From positions 1 to 9,554 of the forward strand of contig PKYZ01000347.1 of assembly GCA_003132865.1 (NCBI GenBank): a stretch of 9,554 nt of DNA, written 5' to 3'. The stretch comes from Bryobacterales bacterium. GTDB lineage: Bacteria; Acidobacteriota; Terriglobia; Bryobacterales; Bryobacteraceae. Position numbers and translations under genes: made by a program. Each line of letters begins with the position of its first letter. The first letter of the stretch is position 1. Positions 5,905-9,554 of the stretch are shown here, one piece after another. The notes under the pieces were generated by a model. It saw only the letters and a program-made list of their open reading frames with translations, was not told the DNA's origin and did no database searches.

Positions 5905-7278
5905 TTACTTATATACGTCGCGCTTCAAATCGTCCGGCATTTCGCTCAAGCGCCCCAGCATCTCGTACACCTTCGCCACCGCGTTGTCCACCATTCGCTC
6001 GCCAGCGCCCGGCTCCACCCACGTGCTGGCACTGGCCGCGCCGTAGCCTCCGCGCGAGGCCGCCGCGATCGTCGGAAAGTAACCGTTGTACCCGTTCGTG
6101 TACCCCAGCAGCAGCGCGTGCGGTACGGGGCAGCGGTCGCGCCAGTTCATCTGGAAATCCACGAACGGCTCGCCGGGCATAGTCATCAGCGCAATGTCCC
6201 TGTTAATCAGCACCGTCGTGACCGGCAACTGTATCTCCGGCACAATGCGCGCGCCGTAAATCTCCATCCCATCCGGTCCCAGAAACTTCAACAACGCGGC
6301 GCGAAACTTCTCGACGTTCCACCGCAGCCGCACGGTGAGGGTCGATTCCGCGAAGTCGATGCTGGACGCATCCACTGCACGGTTGTGAATCTCCTTCGCG
6401 ACCCTGGCCGCCTCCTGCCCCAGGCGCTCTCCCGTCCAATCGCGCCGGCCGATGGCGTCCTGTTCGAGCGGCGTGACAGCGTAGTACGGATTGATATCGC
6501 CGGGCGCGCCTTGCAGAAAAAAGCTCTGCACATGGCCGCCGAGTTCCTGTTCCACCACGCGATTCATCACGCCCGGAAAGTCCGCCGAGTAGCGCAGGTT
6601 GTCGGCGCCGAAAACCACCGGGTGGCAGGCGTAGTTCGTGAGCACCGCAAGCGGCGTCCCGTCGGCCCGATCGATCCTCAGCACCGTTACCGTCGGGTCC
6701 ACCGGCGCGGTGGGGATACGCGTCAGATTGCGTTCGAACCAGCTCACCGTGCCATCGGGATTCACACGCAGGCGGTTGTGTCCGATGTAGACGGCGCCCA
6801 TCCCCACGCCGATGCGCGCCGGCTGCAACGCACCCGCTGCCTCCGCAATGGCGCGCCCGATCTTGTCCAACGCGGCCCGCTCCCAGGCCGGGGGCGCGTC
6901 GCGGTATTCGTCCCGGATCACCGGCGCGCTGTGGGTGTGCGACGCGGCAACCAGCAGACACGAGATTCCGCTCGATTGTTTAGCCGCCTCGCGCAGCCGG
7001 GCCAGCGATCCCGGTCCGAAGCTGCGGCCCAGATCGAGCGTCACCAGCGCGAGCCGGCGGGGCGCGCTCTCCGGGCCTGCCTCCAACACCAGCACCCGCG
7101 CGTACAGCGGATCGAGCGTGCCGGTGGCGGGTTGACGCCGATCCTCATAGCCCCACATTTGCTCGCCCGCCGGAGGTGTGATGTCCGCCCGCGCCACGCC
7201 CGCCCGCAGCGCGGCACCGCACGTCCCCCGCGATGCGACTGCCAGGATCAAGGTCAGTCCGAGTCTCGCGATCCGCAT
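5905..7278 (-). CDS. Secreted neutral/alkaline ceramidase-family protein (N-terminal domain only, catalytic Ser absent)
   Basis: The 457-residue protein begins with a signal-peptide-like segment (MRIARLGLTLILAVASRGTCG), so it is probably exported. The rest follows the catalytic domain of neutral ceramidases: AGVARADITPPAG, ASHTHSAP (H114, H116), NYACHPVVFG (H219), SADFPGVMNR, FLQGAPGDINP (256-264), MPGEPFVDFQ (E370) and GYTNGYNGYFPT (Y397/Y400). The His, Glu and Tyr fit the zinc ligands of Pseudomonas ceramidase. However, its catalytic Ser lies in a GDVSP context, and here that reads GDINP with Asn263. The protein also stops where canonical enzymes (about 650 residues or more) carry an extra C-terminal domain. 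It is probably a metal-dependent hydrolase of unknown substrate rather than a proven ceramidase. GGAG (7285-7288) sits 6 bases before the ATG, and the gene starts 18 bases after the LexA-type regulator. Confidence 0.85.
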   Translation of the reverse strand: MRIARLGLTLILAVASRGTCGAALRAGVARADITPPAGEQMWGYEDRRQPATGTLDPLYARVLVLEAGPESAPRRLALVTLDLGRSFGPGSLARLREAAKQSSGISCLLVAASHTHSAPVIRDEYRDAPPAWERAALDKIGRAIAEAAGALQPARIGVGMGAVYIGHNRLRVNPDGTVSWFERNLTRIPTAPVDPTVTVLRIDRADGTPLAVLTNYACHPVVFGADNLRYSADFPGVMNRVVEQELGGHVQSFFLQGAPGDINPYYAVTPLEQDAIGRRDWTGERLGQEAARVAKEIHNRAVDASSIDFAESTLTVRLRWNVEKFRAALLKFLGPDGMEIYGARIVPEIQLPVTTVLINRDIALMTMPGEPFVDFQMNWRDRCPVPHALLLGYTNGYNGYFPTIAAASRGGYGAASASTWVEPGAGERMVDNAVAKVYEMLGRLSEMPDDLKRDVYK

Positions 7279-7296
7279 AATGGACTCCAGTCTATC

Positions 7297-7536
7297 TCAA
7301 GCCAGTTCCGGCAGTTCTTCCCTGGGCACCAGCAGTTGAATCGACCGGGGCGTCCATGGAATCCGGCTGATCAGGCCGCGCGCTTCCAAAGTCAAGATCA
7401 TCTGGTGCACACTGGGAGGCGTCACCTGGAAGTGCTGCTGCAGGTCCGTTTCCGCGGGCGGCCGCCTGTACATCTTGGTATACGAATAGATGAAGGCGAG
7501 GTACTGTCCCTGTTTGTAGGTATACTTGGCGGGCAA
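7297..7536 (-). CDS. Small LexA-type winged-helix regulator without protease domain
   Basis: From its TTG start the protein has 79 residues. It matches the DNA-binding part of LexA: RRPPAETDLQQHFQVTPPSV (24-43) for the first helices, HQMILTLEARGLISRI for the recognition helix and turn, then WTPRSIQLLVP as the wing. The autocleavage/dimerisation domain of LexA is absent, so it is not itself a RecA-responsive switch. I chose TTG 7536 because GGAGGAG lies 4 bases upstream and because the longer frame up to 7722 would run through the divergent Smr gene. It heads a co-directional block with the ceramidase-like gene 18 bases downstream. A perfect 12-base palindrome lies just upstream, between it and the divergent Smr gene, and is the natural candidate operator for autoregulation. 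That link is inferred. Confidence 0.8.
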   Translation of the reverse strand: MPAKYTYKQGQYLAFIYSYTKMYRRPPAETDLQQHFQVTPPSVHQMILTLEARGLISRIPWTPRSIQLLVPREELPELA

Positions 7537-7555
7537 GGCGCTCCTCCGGTATAAG
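7526..7555 (+). promoter_or_regulatory. Candidate promoter for a near-leaderless Smr mRNA
   Basis: TTGGCG (7526-7531) and TATAAG (7550-7555) are spaced 18 bases apart. Transcription would begin around 7561-7563, at most a few bases from the ATG at 7564. No Shine-Dalgarno-like sequence precedes that ATG (TATAAGCTTATATC), which fits leaderless initiation. Confidence 0.45.
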
Positions 7556-7561
7556 CTTATA
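7550..7561. promoter_or_regulatory. Perfect 12-base palindrome in the divergent intergenic region
   Basis: TATAAGCTTATA is self-complementary, and each half reads TATAAG, a -10-like hexamer, on its own strand. It fills nearly half of the 27-base spacer between the LexA-type regulator and the Smr gene. For the regulator, transcription would start near 7549 and include the GGAGGAG ribosome site. A homodimeric winged-helix protein binding here would cover both promoters at once. Confidence 0.5.
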
Positions 7562-7563
7562 TC

Positions 7564-7863
7564 ATGGCGGCCGATTTTGCAGATCCCGGCGAACCAATCC
7601 GTATTCCCATCACCGATGTCTTCGACCTGCACAGCGTGCCGCCGCGCGACGTCCAGGGTGTGGTCGAGGCCTACCTGGAGGAGGCGCACCAGATGGGCCT
7701 CCGCGCCATCCGCATCATTCACGGCCGCGGCATCGGAGTGCAGCGCGAAATCGTGCGCGCGGTCCTGGCCCGCACCGGTTTTGTGGCATCGTACGGCGAC
7801 GCGCCGCCGGAAGCCGGCGGATGGGGCGCGACTATTGCCACACTCGGCGCCACGCTCAATTAG
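7564..7863 (+). CDS. Stand-alone small Smr-domain protein
   Basis: The 99-residue product is essentially one Smr domain preceded by about 17 residues. The three signature motifs are visible: DLHSVPPRDV (21-30, usual form DLHG), IIHGRGIG (51-58, form HGxG) and GGWGATIATL (85-94, form GGxGAT). Between them are VQREIVRAVLA and FVASYGDAPPE as in the family. Smr domains are found alone or at the C terminus of MutS2 and act on nucleic acids; several are endonucleases, with recent work pointing to RNA and collided ribosomes. The Gly of DLHG is Ser here, leaving the Asp and His in place. It diverges from the LexA-type regulator with a 27-base gap. Its 3' end overlaps that of leuA by 8 bases, so antisense interference is possible. 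Confidence 0.85.
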   Translation: MAADFADPGEPIRIPITDVFDLHSVPPRDVQGVVEAYLEEAHQMGLRAIRIIHGRGIGVQREIVRAVLARTGFVASYGDAPPEAGGWGATIATLGATLN

Positions 7864-9421
7864 TGGCGCGCTTCGATCCCAGGTTCGCCAACTTATTCAG
7901 CCCGTCGATATAAGCCTTGGCGCTGGCTTCGATCACATCGGTGGAAGCGCCTCTCCCCACCACCTTCCAGCCGCCCTCCTCAAGCTGCGCCGTAACCTCG
8001 CCCAGCGCCTCCGTCCCGCTGGTTACAGCCCGGATCTCATAACGCACCAGCTTGGCGGCGCTTTTCGTGACGCCGGAAATCGCCTTGCACACGGCGTCCA
8101 CCGGACCGTCGCCAATCGCCGCGCCTTCGCGCACTTCGCCGCGGACGCGCAGCCTGACGGTCGCCGTCGGAATAGCCGACGTCCCGCTGTAGATATGCAG
8201 ATAGTCAAGCTGGTAAGTCTCCGCGGCGGGATGGATCTCATCGTGTAAGATGGCGATCAGGTCCTCGTCGAATACTTCCTGCTTCTTGTCCGCCACAGTC
8301 AGGAACCTCTGGTAAGCCTGGTTCAATTCCTCCTGCGACAGTGAGTAACCCAGCTTCTCCAAGCGGTCGCGCAAGCCATGGCGTCCGGTGCGCGCGGTGA
8401 GCACCACGCGGCTTTCGGCAAGTCCCACATCCTCCGGACGCATGATCTCATACGTCTCGCGCTCCTTCAGGAACCCATCGACGTGAATGCCCGAGCTATG
8501 CGAGAACGCATTCCCACCCACCACAGCCTTATTGGGCGGCACGGGCATTCCGAGCATGTCCCCTACCAGCCGGCTGGTCCTGTGAAACTCGCGCGCATCG
8601 ATGCCGGTATCCACGCCGAAGTAGTCGCGGCGCGTGCGGAGGGCCATCACCACTTCCTCCAGCGCGGCATTGCCGGCCCTCTCGCCGATACCGTTGATGG
8701 TGCCTTCCACCTGGCGCGCGCCGTTCATCACGCCGCTCAGGGTATTGGCGACCGCGAGGCCGAGGTCGTCGTGACAGTGCACGCTGATGACCGCCCGTGC
8801 GATATTAGGGACGTTCTCACGAACCGCGCGGATGAGCGCGCCGTATTGCTCCGGCACCGTGTAGCCGGTAGTGTCGGGAATATTGACCACGGTGGCGCCG
8901 GCCTCGATGGCCGCCTGCAGCATCTCGAAAAGATAGCTGGGATCGGCGCGGCCGGCGTCTTCCGCGTAGAATTCCACGTCACTCACATAGCTCCTGGCCA
9001 GCTTAACTGCCTCGACGGCCATGGCGAGCATGGTGACTTTCTTTTCCGCCAGGTTTTTGCCGTAGCGTTCGTCCCGGAACTTTCCAACCACATGGATATC
9101 CGAAACGCCGATCCCGGTATGAATGCGGGGCCGCCTGCCTTTGGCGAGCGCCTTCCCGCAAGCCTCGATATCGGACGGCACCGCGCGCGACAAGGCGCAG
9201 ATCACCGGTCCTTCGATTTCCTGCGCGAGCAGTTGCACGGCTTCGAAGTCTTCCGGCGACGACGCGGGATAGCCGGCTTCGATGATGTCCACGTTCAACC
9301 GCGCCAACTGCCGGGCGATCATGAGCTTCTCCCGGCTGCCCAGCCGCGTGCCAGCGGCCTGCTCACCATCCCGCAGGGTAGTGTCGAATACAGCGACTTT
9401 TTCGAGCATAGCTGTAGTCAT
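7856..9421 (-). CDS. leuA: 2-isopropylmalate synthase (first committed step of leucine synthesis)
   Basis: LeuA condenses acetyl-CoA with 2-oxoisovalerate in the cytoplasm. The 521-residue length is normal for the long bacterial form. The TIM barrel shows FDTTLRDGEQ (12-21, metal-binding D13 and catalytic R17), IIEAGYPASS, YAEDAGR, NIPDTTGYTVP, the metal pair H215/H217 in SVHCHDDLG, and GIGERAGN (244-251). The linker has GGNAFSHSSGIHVDG (302-316). Residues about 380-510 form the C-terminal regulatory domain that binds leucine for feedback inhibition (YLHIYSGTSAIPTATVRL, GDGPVDAVCKAI, GGWKVVGRGASTDVIEASAKAYIDGLN). The intact GxG-rich allosteric part argues for LeuA rather than homocitrate synthase; citramalate synthase is a less likely alternative. 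ATG 9421 or ATG 9409 could be the start; neither has a good ribosome site. No other leucine genes are in view. Confidence 0.93.
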   Translation of the reverse strand: MTTAMLEKVAVFDTTLRDGEQAAGTRLGSREKLMIARQLARLNVDIIEAGYPASSPEDFEAVQLLAQEIEGPVICALSRAVPSDIEACGKALAKGRRPRIHTGIGVSDIHVVGKFRDERYGKNLAEKKVTMLAMAVEAVKLARSYVSDVEFYAEDAGRADPSYLFEMLQAAIEAGATVVNIPDTTGYTVPEQYGALIRAVRENVPNIARAVISVHCHDDLGLAVANTLSGVMNGARQVEGTINGIGERAGNAALEEVVMALRTRRDYFGVDTGIDAREFHRTSRLVGDMLGMPVPPNKAVVGGNAFSHSSGIHVDGFLKERETYEIMRPEDVGLAESRVVLTARTGRHGLRDRLEKLGYSLSQEELNQAYQRFLTVADKKQEVFDEDLIAILHDEIHPAAETYQLDYLHIYSGTSAIPTATVRLRVRGEVREGAAIGDGPVDAVCKAISGVTKSAAKLVRYEIRAVTSGTEALGEVTAQLEEGGWKVVGRGASTDVIEASAKAYIDGLNKLANLGSKRATN

Positions 9422-9423
9422 TC

Positions 9424-9452
9424 ACTATAGCGCCGCGCGTGGGGGTCGTCGA
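9424..9452 (-). promoter_or_regulatory. Possible leuA promoter
   Basis: On the minus strand TCGACG (9447-9452) and TATAGT (9424-9429) are 17 bases apart, 4/6 and 5/6 matches to sigma70 consensus. Transcription would begin near 9417, after the ATG at 9421 but before the ATG at 9409. If this promoter is used, 9409 is the translation start. I see no leader peptide, T-box or attenuator. Confidence 0.3.
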
Positions 9453-9470
9453 GCGCGCAGATATTGTGGG

Positions 9471-9510
9471 GCAGACCTCCAGGTCTGCGCGGGTCCTCCA
9501 GGACCCGCGC
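9471..9510. repeat. Pair of overlapping perfect palindromes with centre CCT-CC-AGG
   Basis: Unit 1 (9471-9488) is GCAGACCT-CC-AGGTCTGC with perfect 8-base arms. Unit 2 (9487-9510) has perfect 11-base arms, GCGCGGGTCCT and its complement, around the same CC centre, and overlaps unit 1 by two bases. Both share the core CCTCCAGG while the outer arms differ. The pair sits about 50 bases upstream of leuA. Beyond it, 9511-9554 shows nothing recognisable. Confidence 0.85.
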
Positions 9511-9554
9511 TTTGCGCGACGGAGTCAGCCATATCCGAGACACCAATCGGCCGA

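Noticed and set aside
5860..7554. 564-residue plus-strand open frame
   Set aside because: Arg/His/Gln-rich shadow of the ceramidase-like and regulator genes, whose frames carry clear family motifs.
7537..7722. N-terminal extension of the LexA-type regulator frame
   Set aside because: It runs antisense through the Smr gene; TTG 7536 has GGAGGAG at ideal spacing and begins right at the domain.
8378..9430. 350-residue plus-strand open frame opposite leuA
   Set aside because: Leucine synthase motifs are unambiguous on the minus strand; the plus-strand translation has no domain pattern.
9471..9510. Intrinsic terminator
   Set aside because: The stems are strong but no real T-run follows on either strand (only TTT at 9511-9513), and the shared-core design fits a repeat family better.

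Overview
The window looks like chromosomal DNA from a GC-rich, soil-type bacterium, most likely an acidobacterium of the Bryobacterales/Solibacter kind. This is inferred from the gene repertoire (short ceramidase-like secreted protein, stand-alone winged-helix protein of IS630 type, lineage-style small hypotheticals) and from the intergenic arrays of palindromes. No rRNA or other marker gene confirms it. No rRNA, tRNA, CRISPR array or complete mobile element is visible.

Region 1 (1-2250) looks accessory. It starts with the frameshifted 5' part of a large restriction-modification-type gene (minus strand, running off the left edge), with a PD-(D/E)xK nuclease motif near its N terminus. After a ~300-base gap comes a VapBC-type toxin-antitoxin pair with an ATGA overlap. 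Next is a stand-alone IS630-type winged-helix DNA-binding protein behind a near-consensus sigma70 promoter.

Region 2 (2248-3047) holds two divergent small genes of unknown function: a two-helix membrane protein and an acidic cytosolic protein. Both start with GTG.

Region 3 (3044-7536, all minus strand) reads as one co-directional block: a LexA-type winged-helix regulator, a secreted neutral-ceramidase-family protein, an array of palindromes, an RlpA-like lipoprotein, a sigma54-type activator without a receiver domain, and a family 4 glycosyltransferase that overlaps the activator gene by 4 bases. The glycosyltransferase and RlpA point to cell-envelope or polysaccharide work, which the activator may control.

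Region 4 (7537-9554): only 27 bases separate the regulator from the divergent small Smr-domain gene. They contain a perfect 12-base palindrome whose halves read as -10 boxes on both strands, so the Smr mRNA may be almost leaderless. The Smr gene converges with, and overlaps by 8 bases, a full-length 2-isopropylmalate synthase gene (leuA). A second palindrome array lies upstream of leuA.

The signals most worth following are the regulator/palindrome/Smr arrangement, the two palindrome arrays built on one plan, and the ceramidase-like protein that lacks the catalytic serine.
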